Source: an uncultured Acidobacteriaceae bacterium (GTDB lineage Bacteria > Acidobacteriota > Terriglobia > Terriglobales > Acidobacteriaceae). From it: a stretch of 64,000 nt of DNA. Shown in pieces: positions 54,676-63,868 of this stretch (position 1 is the first letter of the stretch; each line of letters begins with the position of its first letter). The stretch covers positions 16,616 to 80,615 of the forward strand of contig CAIVDV010000069.1 of assembly GCA_903904755.1 (NCBI GenBank), given 5' to 3'. Under the pieces are notes generated by a model. It was not told where the DNA came from. It made no database searches and worked only from the letters and a program-made list of their open reading frames with translations. A program made the translations under genes and the position numbers.

Positions 54676-55482
54676 CTACTTCTTCACAATCTTCCGCGCA
54701 ATCGCGTCCACGTCCCAGAAGTCCGCCGGCAGCTCCTGGTTGTACTTCGCTCCCAGAATGAACCGCTCATTCACCTGCTCGCCGTTCCGTGACCGCGTCA
54801 CGTTGTACGCCGTCGGAAACCCATCCAGCAGGTGATAGTCCGCGTACTCTTCGCTGTCCTCGTTCTTGTCGTGGTACAGCGGGTCCCGCCAGGTAAACGT
54901 CCGCTTCAGGGGCAGGTGCGTCTGCGCATCCAGGTCAATCGTCACCGTCTCGTTGTTCGCGGAGATCAGCGTCACTTCGTCTGCCAGGTGTCGCCCCGCC
55001 AGTTGTTGCCCGCCGTACAGCAGCAGCGTCCGAGGATCCTTCAGCCACACCTTCACCACCGTCTCAATCGAGTGGTCCCGCCGCCGCAGGTAGTCCTCCA
55101 GTTGCTCCTTCGGCAACTCCTTCTTTCCGCTGTAGATAACCTCCCACCCGTCTCGGCCCACATACAGCTGCACATAGTCCCGGTGCTTGGTAATCTCAAT
55201 CCGGTCATGCTCCGGCCATGCGTGGAACTCCCAGAACTCCGTCGTCCCGCTCGACGGTTTCCCCTGGTAAAACGCCGCAGTCGTCCCCCGAATCTCGCGA
55301 TTCTTCATCCCCAGCCACGCGTCCCCGCCCAACGCCTTCACCATCTCATCCAGCAGTGCCCGCGCCTGCGCCGCATTCTTTGCCGTGGGGTCTTCCGCCT
55401 TCGCAGGCGTCTGGGCGCACAGCGGCACCGCCGCCATCACGCCGCAAAGCAACAGGGTCTGAATCGTGCCAAGGATACGCAT
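54676..55482 (-). CDS. Conserved exported protein, unknown function
   Basis: The 268-residue protein has a signal peptide (1-23, LLLCGVMAAVPLCAQ). The remainder (ARALLDEMVKALGGDAWLGMKNREIRG, RIEITKHRDYVQLYVGRDGWEV, THLPLKRTFTWRDPLY) looks like a beta-rich fold akin to the LolA/LppX outer-membrane lipoprotein-sorting class, but the match is loose. Such proteins are frequent in Acidobacteria. It might carry a lipid or lipoprotein in the periplasm. ATG 55482 has GGGAG close upstream. It reads away from the SDR gene with a 77-base gap. Confidence 0.65.
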   Translation of the reverse strand: MRILGTIQTLLLCGVMAAVPLCAQTPAKAEDPTAKNAAQARALLDEMVKALGGDAWLGMKNREIRGTTAAFYQGKPSSGTTEFWEFHAWPEHDRIEITKHRDYVQLYVGRDGWEVIYSGKKELPKEQLEDYLRRRDHSIETVVKVWLKDPRTLLLYGGQQLAGRHLADEVTLISANNETVTIDLDAQTHLPLKRTFTWRDPLYHDKNEDSEEYADYHLLDGFPTAYNVTRSRNGEQVNERFILGAKYNQELPADFWDVDAIARKIVKK

Positions 55483-55577
55483 CGGCTCCCATTCTCTCAC
55501 CGGCAGCCTGTGGCCGCCCGCTTCCCATCAGACTCTCAGAACCGCGCTTCGTCACCGGGCCCGCATTCAGCCGGGTG

Positions 55578-56372
55578 CTAGCCCACCAGCACAGCACCGC
55601 CATTCACATTCAAAATCTCTCCGGAAACAAAACCAGCCAGCGGCGTGCACAGGAACAACACCGGCCCGGCAATCTCCTCAGGCCGTCCCGCCCGTCCCAC
55701 CGGAATCTGCGCGGCCACCCTCGGCCCCAGCTCCGGGTCCTCCAGCGTCCCCGCCGACATCTCCGTCGCCACCCATCCCGGCGCAACGCAGTTCACCTGG
55801 ATGCCCTTCGGCGCCAGCTCGCTTGAAAGCGACTTCGTCAGGCTGATCAGCGCACCCTTGCTCGCTGCATAATCCGCATGGAATGCCTCGCCCCGCTGCC
55901 CTGCCGTCGAGCTGATAAATACAATCGACCCGCCCGTCAGCCCCGGCCCACTCCGCCCCTGCCGCTCAAACTGCGTCACCGCCGCCTGCGTCAGCCCAAA
56001 CACCGAATCCAGATTAATCCCCAGCGTCCCCCGCCACTGCGCATCCGCCATCCCGGCAATCGGAGCATCATTGGGCGGCCAAACCCCGTGGTTCGCCACC
56101 AGCACATCCAGCCGTCCAAACGCTGCAACAGCCGCTGCCACCAGCGCTCGCCCATCCGCAGGGCTCGCCAGTTCCTGGGCCACCGCGCGGCACACCGAAT
56201 CGCCTCCGCAGCTCTCCACCAGCGCATCCGCCCGCTCCCTGGCCTGTACATAGCTGAAAACCACTCGTGCCCCGGCCTCCCGGAACAACCGCACAGTGGC
56301 CGCGCCAATCCCGCGCGAACCACCCGTTATCAAGGCAACTTTGCCGTCCAGCCCAAGGGAAACACCGCTCAT
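55578..56372 (-). CDS. SDR-family oxidoreductase, FabG-like
   Basis: The 264-residue classical short-chain dehydrogenase has the NADP-binding motif ITGGSRGIGAA (about 15-25), DVLVANHG, active-site Ser-Tyr-Lys (FISSTAGQRG, DYAASKGAL) and the C-terminal GEILNVNGGAVLVG. It may be a 3-oxoacyl-ACP reductase or act on another alcohol or ketone; family membership alone does not identify the substrate. No partner gene suggests a pathway. Confidence 0.88.
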   Translation of the reverse strand: MSGVSLGLDGKVALITGGSRGIGAATVRLFREAGARVVFSYVQARERADALVESCGGDSVCRAVAQELASPADGRALVAAAVAAFGRLDVLVANHGVWPPNDAPIAGMADAQWRGTLGINLDSVFGLTQAAVTQFERQGRSGPGLTGGSIVFISSTAGQRGEAFHADYAASKGALISLTKSLSSELAPKGIQVNCVAPGWVATEMSAGTLEDPELGPRVAAQIPVGRAGRPEEIAGPVLFLCTPLAGFVSGEILNVNGGAVLVG

Positions 56373-56404
56373 CCGCCCACCCTACAGCAGCGGGCAAGCC
56401 CCAA

Positions 56405-56596
56405 TCAAATCGCCCGAATCACCCGCGCCGGCAAAAACACAATCGCGCTCACCAGTTCCAGCACGCCGCCCACCGCAATCCCCACAATCCGGAAGGGAAG
56501 CAGCAGCACCCATACAATCGGGTACAGTACCAGCCCTACCAACGCCAGCGGCCAGCACAGGAAGAACAGCAGCAAAAACAGCAGAAACTTCACCAT
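56405..56596 (-). CDS. Small membrane protein, unknown function
   Basis: The 63-residue product is nearly all hydrophobic: two spans (LLFLLLFFLCWPLALVGLVLY and VGIAVGGVLELVSAIVFL) flank a short PFRI turn, ending in PARVIRAI. It starts at ATG 56596. The gene is short but has a consistent two-helix pattern. It lies 32 bases before the SDR gene in the same direction. Confidence 0.55.
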   Translation of the reverse strand: MVKFLLFLLLFFLCWPLALVGLVLYPIVWVLLLPFRIVGIAVGGVLELVSAIVFLPARVIRAI

Positions 56597-56681
56597 GGCA
56601 TAATCCCTTCCCGCCCCGGCATCCTCGCCCGGCCGGTCTGCTCACAAATACGCTTCCTCCAGCCGGAATGTTCCCCCCGGG

Positions 56682-57137
56682 TCAGCCTTTCCCCCGCGTC
56701 TTCGCCGCGCCGCCGGCCTTCGCCGCCAGTGTCCGCTTGCGCTCCGCTATCACACGTTTTCGCTCCGCATCCGGCAGCGCCAGCACCGTCTGCGTCCGCT
56801 TCGGCAGCCTCGCATATATCAGCGCATGCGCCATCCGCAGTTCCTCTTCCACCTGCCGCGCCCGCAGCACATCCCACCGCAGCATCGTTACCCAGTGCGC
56901 CCGTGCCAAATGCGGCGCTGGAATGAAACCCTCAATCTCAAGCAATTCATGGAACCGCTCCCCACCCGCATGAAACCCAAGTACACCCGTACCCGTCCCA
57001 TCCAGGTCCGTCATGGCAAACATCTTTCCGCCAATATCCCGGTCCCCGGCCCAGTACACCGGGTAGTGCCCCCAGTTCAGCGTCTCAGCCACGTGCGGCA
57101 ACCCCAGGCAAATCGCCCGTACCCGCTCGTTATCCAT
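56682..57137 (-). CDS. MmcQ/YjbR-family protein
   Basis: The 151-residue protein has the family opening RVRAICLGLPHVAETLNWG, GKMFAMTDLDG, and the central ERFHELLEIEGFIPAPHLARAHWV. Members have a cyaY-like fold and are described as DNA-binding, but the biological role is unclear. The basic, Ala/Lys-rich C-terminus (KRTLAAKAGGAAKTRGKG) could add nucleic-acid affinity. It lies 8 bases after the preceding membrane-protein gene, suggesting an operon. Confidence 0.82.
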   Translation of the reverse strand: MDNERVRAICLGLPHVAETLNWGHYPVYWAGDRDIGGKMFAMTDLDGTGTGVLGFHAGGERFHELLEIEGFIPAPHLARAHWVTMLRWDVLRARQVEEELRMAHALIYARLPKRTQTVLALPDAERKRVIAERKRTLAAKAGGAAKTRGKG

Positions 57138-57145
57138 CGCTCACC

Positions 57146-57625
57146 TCAGCAGCTCTGGTCGGGTTTCACCGGGGCCCGCAGCAGAATCTCCCGCACAATC
57201 GCCACATCCGCCAGCGTATTCAGCCCAAACGCCAGGTAGCAGGACACCTTTGAAAACATCTCGCCGATATCCTTCGTTGCATGCGCTGCGGAATGCAGGT
57301 TCGCCAGTTGGCCCACGCAACAACCGGCCCACAATCCCAGAACTGTCGCCGCCGCCAGGTACAGCCAGGTCGTCCGGTCCGGCTTCCGTCCTTCGCACGC
57401 CGCCCGCGCCGGCAGCACATACACAAATGCCGCTCCCACCAGCAACGCGCTGAAGGCCGGAACCATGTCCACCATGAAGCGAACGGGCTGCTGCTTGTGC
57501 GCCCACTCTACCGCCATCATCGCTTCTGCGGCAAAGCACGCCGCCGCCATCGGCAGCAGAATCACCATCATGCGGAAGCTCCACTTCCGCGTCAGGGTAT
57601 CCATATCTTCGCGAAAACTCGCCAT
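57146..57625 (-). CDS. Uncharacterised membrane protein
   Basis: The 159-residue product has about four hydrophobic spans (MMVILLPMAAACFAAEAMMAV, FSALLVGAAFVYVLPA, LYLAAATVLGLWAGCCVGQ, CYLAFGLNTLADVAIV). The extreme N-terminus (ASFREDMDTLTRKW) is probably cytoplasmic. I recognise no family. It sits upstream of the MmcQ/YjbR gene with an 8-base gap. Confidence 0.6.
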   Translation of the reverse strand: MASFREDMDTLTRKWSFRMMVILLPMAAACFAAEAMMAVEWAHKQQPVRFMVDMVPAFSALLVGAAFVYVLPARAACEGRKPDRTTWLYLAAATVLGLWAGCCVGQLANLHSAAHATKDIGEMFSKVSCYLAFGLNTLADVAIVREILLRAPVKPDQSC

Positions 57626-57656
57626 GCAAAGGAGTATAGCGCGGCTCCAGCCCGCC

Positions 57657-58214
57657 TTACCCGGAAACCCGCCTGCCCGTCGTCAGGTCCAGGCTGAAAG
57701 GCGTATCCCGGTCCGTCATCAGGTCCCAGCCCACCCCGTGCAGCACATTCCCCTCCCGCCCGGTCAGGGTCACTCCCTCCCACGACAGCCTATCGCTCTG
57801 CCACGCCTCGCCCTTGGCATCCCACGCCACCAGCGCATGATGCCCCACAAACAGCATCAGCCCCAACTCCGGAATCGTCTCCACCCCCAGCACCGGCCGC
57901 CACGCCACCTGCTTGAACTGCTCCGGCACCCGCGTATCAATCAGATACGAATACCCGCCGCTCACCGCGCACAGCCACTCCGCATCCGGCATCGCCCACA
58001 CCCCGGTCGGCACCGCCGGGTCGCGAAACCCCAGCGCGCACGTCGCCAGAAACGGCAGCCCCTCGGCAGGCGTCACCAGCACCTCCAGCGCGCCACGCTC
58101 CACCTCATCCACCACCGCCGGATACGTATAGTGCCGGCTCGGCAGTATCAGCGGTCGCCCCCGCAGCACCTCGGCCTTCCAGTTGTGCGCAAACTCCTCA
58201 TGCACCCCGGTCAT
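57657..58214 (-). CDS. Conserved hypothetical protein
   Basis: The 185-residue cytoplasmic protein has repeated beta-strand-like pieces (EVLVTPAEGLPFLATCALGF, WLCAVSGGYSYLIDT, MLFVGHHALVAWDAKGEAWQ, WEGVTLTGREGNVLHGVGWD), suggestive of a small beta-propeller or sandwich. No catalytic motif is obvious. It follows gltX by 5 bases on the same strand, so the two are probably co-transcribed. Confidence 0.6.
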   Translation of the reverse strand: MTGVHEEFAHNWKAEVLRGRPLILPSRHYTYPAVVDEVERGALEVLVTPAEGLPFLATCALGFRDPAVPTGVWAMPDAEWLCAVSGGYSYLIDTRVPEQFKQVAWRPVLGVETIPELGLMLFVGHHALVAWDAKGEAWQSDRLSWEGVTLTGREGNVLHGVGWDLMTDRDTPFSLDLTTGRRVSG

Positions 58215-58219
58215 CCCGC

Positions 58220-59752
58220 TCAGGCTCCCACAAATCCCAGAATGCGCTCCCGCACCCCGGCAATCCCCAGCCCCAGCGCCGCGCCCTCTTCCATCAGCGG
58301 AATCAGCTTGTCAAACTCCGGCCCGCTGTGCCCCCCGGTCAAGGCAATCCGCACCGGGTGGAAAAGCTCCTTCCCCTTCACCCCCGTCGCCACCTTCACC
58401 TCGTTCATCCAGCCCTTGAAGTCCTCCGGCGTCACCGCGCCAGAGTGCGCCCGCACCCGGTCGGCAAACTCGCATAGCACCAGCCGCGCACTCTCCACGC
58501 CCAGCGCCTCCACATTCTCCGGCACCGCTCGCGCCGCCTCAGGATCATGCGTAAACAGCAGTCCAGCCTTCGTCGGCAACTGGCTCAGGTGGTCCACAGC
58601 CGGCACCAGCAGCGTCAACAGCCGCTGGAACCACGCCACCAGCTCCGCCCCTGCCGCCTCGCGCGCGCCCAGCTTCTCCGCAAAATATCCCCAGCTCAGC
58701 TCCGCCACCCGCTCCGGCGCAGCCTGCTTCAGATAGTGCCGGTTCAGCCAGTTCAGCTTGTCAAAGCTGAACACCGCCGGCGACGGTGTTACCCGCTCCA
58801 GCGTGAAAATCTTCGCCAGCTCGGTCAGCGTAAAAGTCTCCGTCTTGCCGTCCTCCGCGCCCCAGCCCAGCAGCGCCAGGTAGTTCGCCAGCGCCTCAGG
58901 CAAATACCCCATCTCCTGGAAGCTCGCAATCGAAGTCGCCCCGTGCCGCTTTGAAAGCCGCTCCCGGTCCTCGCCCAGAATCGTCGAAAGATGCGCAAAC
59001 ACCGGCACCTTCCACCCAAACGCCTGATAAATCGCCACCTGCTTCGGCGTGTTCGACAAGTGGTCGTCGCCGCGAATCACATGCGTAATCCCCATCAGCG
59101 CGTCATCCACTGTCACCACGTAGTTGTAAACCGGCACTCCGGCCGAAACTCCGCTTGCCGACCGCACCAGAATCGGGTCGCTCACCGTCTCCGCCGCAAA
59201 CTCCACCGGCCCCCGAACCATGTCCCGGAACCGCAGCGCATCCGGCCCAATCTCCAGCCGCACCGCAAACGGCTTCCCGGCCGCCAGATTCGCCTCAATC
59301 TCTGTCCGCCCCAGCCTGCGGCACCGCCCGCCGTACACCTGCGGCCTGTGCTCCTTCACCGCCAGCGCTCGCTCCGCCTCCAACTCCTCGGGAGTGCAGA
59401 AGCACCGGTACGCCTTGCCCTCCTCCAGCAGCCTCGCCGTATGCGCGGCATAAATTTCCAGCCGCTCGCTCTGCCGGTAAGGCGCGCTCGGCCCTTCGCT
59501 GCCGGTCTTCGCCTCCAAAGTCGACTGCGGCCCCTCGTCCCAGTCCAAACCCAGCCACTTCAGGTCTTCCAGCAGTTGCGTCTCATACCGGGCCTCAGAC
59601 CGTTCCAGGTCCGTGTCCTCAATCCGCAGCAGAAACTTCCCGCCCATCCGCCGCGCAAACAGCCAGTTATACAGCGCCGTCCGCGCATTCCCCACATGCA
59701 CCATCCCCGTCGGCGATGGCGCAAACCGCACTCGTACCATTTCCTTGTCCAT
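58220..59752 (-). CDS. gltX: Glutamyl-tRNA synthetase
   Basis: GltX charges tRNA-Glu, and in organisms lacking GlnRS also tRNA-Gln. The 510-residue class I enzyme has the HIGH motif as MVHVGNARTALYN (about 17-29), RIEDTDLERS, and the KMSKS motif as RLSKRHGATSI. The anticodon-binding C-terminal domain follows. ATG 59752 gives MDKEMVRVRFAPSPTG, the expected start. Whether it is discriminating cannot be judged from sequence by eye. Confidence 0.96.
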   Translation of the reverse strand: MDKEMVRVRFAPSPTGMVHVGNARTALYNWLFARRMGGKFLLRIEDTDLERSEARYETQLLEDLKWLGLDWDEGPQSTLEAKTGSEGPSAPYRQSERLEIYAAHTARLLEEGKAYRCFCTPEELEAERALAVKEHRPQVYGGRCRRLGRTEIEANLAAGKPFAVRLEIGPDALRFRDMVRGPVEFAAETVSDPILVRSASGVSAGVPVYNYVVTVDDALMGITHVIRGDDHLSNTPKQVAIYQAFGWKVPVFAHLSTILGEDRERLSKRHGATSIASFQEMGYLPEALANYLALLGWGAEDGKTETFTLTELAKIFTLERVTPSPAVFSFDKLNWLNRHYLKQAAPERVAELSWGYFAEKLGAREAAGAELVAWFQRLLTLLVPAVDHLSQLPTKAGLLFTHDPEAARAVPENVEALGVESARLVLCEFADRVRAHSGAVTPEDFKGWMNEVKVATGVKGKELFHPVRIALTGGHSGPEFDKLIPLMEEGAALGLGIAGVRERILGFVGA

Positions 59753-59854
59753 ACTGTCTTAGATGATAGATTGCCCAGCCGTGGCTTGTCGGTTGTCGCA
59801 CAATTCGCTTCCGGCGTACCGTTAAAGAAGAGGAAGACTCCGCAGTGGCGAGCC

Positions 59855-60055
59855 ATGTCCGACCACCAGCCCGAAAGCCAAATCACGATAAACGCTCAGG
59901 TTGCAGCGCCTGCAAGTGGCCCCGGCAGCCTCGCTCCGCTTGACCCTCTTCAACGGTGGTGTGGCGTGCTCCCTGCCTTCAGGAGCCTCGACGAAATCAA
60001 TCTCTGGATTCGTGAAATGCGCGACGACCAGGACAACTCCGAACCCGCCAGCTAA
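59855..60055 (+). CDS. Small hypothetical protein, doubtful
   Basis: This 66-residue open frame ends IREMRDDQDNSEPAS. It starts at ATG 59855 with only a weak GGCGAG before it. It lies between gltX and the rhodanese gene without overlapping either. The polar helix SLDEINLWIREMRDD looks protein-like. It could be a real short gene or chance; no partner or motif supports a function. Confidence 0.35.
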   Translation: MSDHQPESQITINAQVAAPASGPGSLAPLDPLQRWCGVLPAFRSLDEINLWIREMRDDQDNSEPAS

Positions 60056-60056
60056 A

Positions 60057-60434
60057 TCAGCTCTTTTTCCCCCGCTCCACCACCGCCGCCGCCTGCCCAT
60101 ACGATCCCAAATTCCAGGCCTCCGCGTACCCCAGGGCCCGCAGCTTCCGCTGCGCCATCCCGCTCCGCATCCCGCTCTGGCAATGCAGCAGAATGACCCG
60201 CCCCTTGTCCGCCACCAGCTTCGGAAAGCGCTCATCCAACTCATCCAGCGGCACATTCACCGCTCCCGCCAGATGCCCGCCCCGGAACTCCGCCACGCTG
60301 CGCACATCCACCAGCATCGCCCCGTTCCGCAGCAACTCCTCCGCCTTCGGCGCTGCAATCCGCCCGCGGCGCTTCATCACCACCAGCACCAATAGAAGCG
60401 CAATTCCAACTGCCCACACCCAAACCTGCGACAT
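60057..60434 (-). CDS. Membrane-anchored rhodanese-like protein
   Basis: The 125-residue protein has one N-terminal helix (VWVWAVGIALLLVLVVM), then a single rhodanese domain. Its DVRSVAEFRGGHLAGAVNVPLDEL opening and active-site loop LLHCQSGMRS with the catalytic Cys (about 88) are intact. It may carry sulfane sulfur or act in sulfur delivery or redox signalling at the membrane. It lies 15 bases after the HEAT-repeat gene on the same strand. Confidence 0.9.
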   Translation of the reverse strand: MSQVWVWAVGIALLLVLVVMKRRGRIAAPKAEELLRNGAMLVDVRSVAEFRGGHLAGAVNVPLDELDERFPKLVADKGRVILLHCQSGMRSGMAQRKLRALGYAEAWNLGSYGQAAAVVERGKKS

Positions 60435-60449
60435 TCGTGCCCCCTTGGA

Positions 60450-61262
60450 CTACTCCGCTTCCAGCTCTCCCGCATACCGCTCGTGCAGCGCCTGAATGTA
60501 GTCGTCCGCGGTCCACTCCTCATCCACTTCCGTCATCTCCAGCAGGTGGCACGCCGCTTCCACCACGCCAAAGCTCACTTCCTCTTCGTGCAGCAGGTCA
60601 ATCAGCGTCGGCAGCGCGCGCAAATCCCCGCGCTTGCCAAGCCCAGCCACCGCTTCCTCCCGCGTGTCCTGGTTTTCGTCGTCCAGCCGCTCCACCAGCG
60701 CCTCGCGAATCGCTTCACTGTCCGCATTGCTCTTCACGCCCAGCCCAAACGTCGCCCAGTCGCGAATATCGTCATCCGGGTCCTCGGTCAGCGCCAGCAG
60801 CGCCTCCACCGCCCGCGGATCATCGGCAAAGCAGCTCAGCGCAAAGCACGCTGCAAAACGCACATCCGGGTCCTCGTTCTTCCGGTACGGCAGTACCAGC
60901 GGCACCGCAGCCGGATTCTCCAGGTGTCCAAACGCCACCAGGCAGCTGTCGATAATCTGCGGGTCCAGCTCCGTCTCCAGCGTCTCCACCACGATCGCGT
61001 AGGTCTCCGCGGCAAACGTCACCTGCGGTTGCGTCTCGCTCTTGCCCAACTGCGCAAGAATATCGATCCCGCGCCGCCGCTTCGCCGGCTTGTTGTTCCG
61101 CGCCCACGCCGCCGCATGGTCAAACACTTCTCGCGTCCCTATCGCCTGCAGCTTGCTCACTGCCTCCCACGGGCCGCCTTCGTCGTCCTCGTTGTCATAG
61201 TCGCCAACCAGGGTCAGCCGGAAAAGTTCATCAATCGATTCAGGGGTAGCTTGCTGCTTCAT
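60450..61262 (-). CDS. HEAT-repeat (PBS-lyase-like) protein
   Basis: The 270-residue acidic protein is made of helical HEAT-like repeats: DPQIIDSCLVAFGHLENPAA, DPDVRFAACFALSCFADDPRA, DPDDDIRDWATFGLGVKSNAD and QDTREEAVAGLGKRGDLRA. These are typical of PBS-lyase HEAT proteins, which act as protein-binding scaffolds. ATG 61262 is used; an upstream open stretch of 26 codons is ignored. It is divergent from the metalloprotease gene, 104 bases apart, so a promoter for each lies in that gap. Confidence 0.82.
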   Translation of the reverse strand: MKQQATPESIDELFRLTLVGDYDNEDDEGGPWEAVSKLQAIGTREVFDHAAAWARNNKPAKRRRGIDILAQLGKSETQPQVTFAAETYAIVVETLETELDPQIIDSCLVAFGHLENPAAVPLVLPYRKNEDPDVRFAACFALSCFADDPRAVEALLALTEDPDDDIRDWATFGLGVKSNADSEAIREALVERLDDENQDTREEAVAGLGKRGDLRALPTLIDLLHEEEVSFGVVEAACHLLEMTEVDEEWTADDYIQALHERYAGELEAE

Positions 61263-61366
61263 GGAATACCTCACATCGCAGAATAGCCCGTCCGGCCCCA
61301 TCAGCGAGAGGAAAACTCTCGCCCGCTCTCCCATTTCCACCCCATTCCTGCGTTACTCTGGCACTC

Positions 61367-63868
61367 ATGCAGCCTCTTCTCGCCGCCAAACTCCCCACCC
61401 TGCTCCTCCTCTCCGCGCTCGCCATCCTGCCTGCCGCCGCCCAGCCAGCCGTCCCGCCGCCCACCCCCTCCGTCGCAGAGAAAACCTCCGGCCTCGAAGC
61501 GCGCCCCGGCCTCTTCCCCCTCTTCTGGGATCCCCGCGCCGGCAAGCTCTTCATGGAACTCCCCGCCACCGACCACGACTTCCTCCTCCTCGACCAGCTC
61601 CCCTGGGGCCTCGGCTCCAACGACATCGGCCTCGACCGCGGCCAGCTCGGCCCCGGCCGCGTCGTCCACTTCTCCCGCGTCGGCAGCAAAATCCTCCTCG
61701 TCCAGCCCAACCTCGACTACCGTTCCAGCTCCCCGGATCCCGCCGAGCGCCTCGCCGTACGCCAGTCCTTCGCAGAAAGCGTCCTCTGGGGCTTCAAAGT
61801 CGAGGCCGAGGACCCCGCCACCCCTACGCATCCCGCAATCCTCCTCGTCGACGCCACAGACTTCTTCCTCCGCGACGCACACCACGTCACCGAAGCCCTC
61901 CAGGCCGCCCACCAGGGCACCTACCACCTCGACCCCTCCCGCTCCGCCATCGCCCTCGACGCCACCAAGAACTTCCCCAAGAACACTGAGGTCGAGGCCC
62001 AGCTCACCTTCACCACCGACGGCGCACCCACCGGCGAGTTCGTCCGCGACGTCACCCCCGACCCCCGCGCCATCACCGTCCGCGAACACACCTCCCTCAT
62101 CGAGCTCCCCGACCCCGGCTACCAGCCCCGCAGCTTCGACCCCCGCTCCGGATTCTTCGGCCAGCGCTTCCGCGACTACTCCGTTCCCCTCGGCAAGCCC
62201 CTCGACCAAAAGCTCATCGTCCGCCACCGCCTCATCAAGCGCGACCCCGCCGCCGCCCTCAGCGAGCCTGTAAACCCCATCGTCTACTACGTCGATCGCG
62301 GCGCACCCGAGCCCATCCGCTCCGCCCTCGTCGAAGGCGCCAGTTGGTGGTCGGCCGCTTTTGAGGCTGCCGGCTTCAAAAACGCCTTCCAGGTCCGCGT
62401 CCTCCCTGCCGACGCCGACCCCATGGATGTTCGCTACAACATCATCCAATGGGTCCACCGCGCCACCCGCGGTTGGAGCTACGGCGAAGCCATCACCGAC
62501 CCCCGCACCGGCGAAATCATCAAAGGTCAGGTAACCCTCGGCAGCCTCCGCGCCCGCCAGGACTACCGCATCGCGGAAGCCCTCCTTGCTCCCTACGCCG
62601 AGGGCAAACCCATCCCGCCCGATATGCTCGAAATGGTCCTCGCCCGCACCCGCCAGCTCGCTGCCCACGAGGTCGGCCACACCCTCGGCCTCCAGCACAA
62701 CTTCGCCGCCTCCTCCGTCTCCCAGGGCACCTCCGTCATGGACTACCCCCACCCCCTCGTCACCCTCGACCCCCTCGGCAAGCCCACCCTCAACCACGCC
62801 TACACCACCGGCGTCGGCGCCTGGGACATCGCAGCCATCCGCTACGGCTACTCCCAGTTCGCCCCCGGTGCTGACGAGGCCCACTCCCTCGACGCCCTCC
62901 TCAATGCCAGCGAGTCCGCCGGCCTCCGCTACCTCACTGACGCCGATGCACGCCCCCTCGGCAGCCTCAGCCCCTGGGCCCACCTCTGGGACAACGGCCC
63001 CGACTCCGCCGCCGAACTCACCCGTCTCCTTGCCGTCCGCAAAGCCGCCCTCGCCCGCTTCGGTGCAGACGCCATCCAGCCCGGCCAGCCCATGGCCGAC
63101 CTTGAAGACACCCTCGTCCCCCTTTATCTCCTCCACCGCTACCAGACCGAAGCTGCCGCCAAATCCATCGGCGGCCTCGACTACCGCTATGCCGTCCGCG
63201 GCGACGGCTCCTTCGTAACCCGCCTCCTCCCGCCCGACACCCAGCACCGCGCCCTCTCCGCCGTTCTCGACACACTCTCGCCCGAGGTCCTCACCCTTCC
63301 CGAATCCCTCCTCACCCTCTTCCCGCCCCGCCCACCTGAGGATGACCGCACCCGCGAGTCCTTCGCCGCCCACACCGGCCTCGCCTTTGACCCTCTAGGC
63401 GCCGTCGAGGCCTCTGCAAACCTCACTGCCTCGCTCCTCTTTGAGCCCTCTCGCGCCAGCCGCCTCGTCGAGCACCACGCCCGCGAAGCCTCCCAGCCCG
63501 CCCTCGAAGGCGTCCTCTCAGCCATCCTTACGGCCACCTGGCAGGCACCCCGTCAGCCCGGCCTCGCCGGTCAAACCCAGTTCGCCGTCGACGACATCAT
63601 CCTCCGCCAACTCCTCGCACTCGCCACCAGCCCTGAAGCCTCCGGCCAGGCCCGCGCCCTCGCCCGCTCCGCCGCAGACTCCCTCGATACCTGGCTCCAG
63701 GCACAAAAATCAGCCGCCGCACCCGACCTCCAGGCGCACTACGCCGCCGCCCTCGCCACCCTCGAGCGCTTCCACAAAGACCCTGAAAAATTCACCTTGC
63801 CGCCCGCCCTGCCCACACCCCCCGGCCAGCCCATTGGCGACCAGGACGATGACATCGCAATCCGCTAG
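61367..63868 (+). CDS. Exported zinc metalloprotease (DUF5117/DUF4953 type)
   Basis: The 833-residue protein has a signal peptide (1-25, LLLLSALAILPAAAQ). A DUF5117-like N-terminal domain (about 50-210: WDPRAGKLFMELP, DHDFLLLDQLPWGLGSNDIGLDRGQ, FSRVGSKILLVQPN) precedes a zincin domain with HEVGHTLGLQHN (His434, His438, His444) and the Met-turn-like SVMDYP. This is a gluzincin/metzincin-like site. Such proteins are abundant in Acidobacteria and Bacteroidetes and are probably periplasmic or outer-membrane-associated peptidases; the target is unknown. Confidence 0.87.
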   Translation: MQPLLAAKLPTLLLLSALAILPAAAQPAVPPPTPSVAEKTSGLEARPGLFPLFWDPRAGKLFMELPATDHDFLLLDQLPWGLGSNDIGLDRGQLGPGRVVHFSRVGSKILLVQPNLDYRSSSPDPAERLAVRQSFAESVLWGFKVEAEDPATPTHPAILLVDATDFFLRDAHHVTEALQAAHQGTYHLDPSRSAIALDATKNFPKNTEVEAQLTFTTDGAPTGEFVRDVTPDPRAITVREHTSLIELPDPGYQPRSFDPRSGFFGQRFRDYSVPLGKPLDQKLIVRHRLIKRDPAAALSEPVNPIVYYVDRGAPEPIRSALVEGASWWSAAFEAAGFKNAFQVRVLPADADPMDVRYNIIQWVHRATRGWSYGEAITDPRTGEIIKGQVTLGSLRARQDYRIAEALLAPYAEGKPIPPDMLEMVLARTRQLAAHEVGHTLGLQHNFAASSVSQGTSVMDYPHPLVTLDPLGKPTLNHAYTTGVGAWDIAAIRYGYSQFAPGADEAHSLDALLNASESAGLRYLTDADARPLGSLSPWAHLWDNGPDSAAELTRLLAVRKAALARFGADAIQPGQPMADLEDTLVPLYLLHRYQTEAAAKSIGGLDYRYAVRGDGSFVTRLLPPDTQHRALSAVLDTLSPEVLTLPESLLTLFPPRPPEDDRTRESFAAHTGLAFDPLGAVEASANLTASLLFEPSRASRLVEHHAREASQPALEGVLSAILTATWQAPRQPGLAGQTQFAVDDIILRQLLALATSPEASGQARALARSAADSLDTWLQAQKSAAAPDLQAHYAAALATLERFHKDPEKFTLPPALPTPPGQPIGDQDDDIAIR

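Noticed and set aside
61301..63373. A 690-codon minus-strand open frame opposite the metalloprotease gene
   Set aside because: It is Gly/Ala/Val/Glu-rich shadow sequence created by third-position C bias; no motif, and the plus strand encodes a clear zincin.
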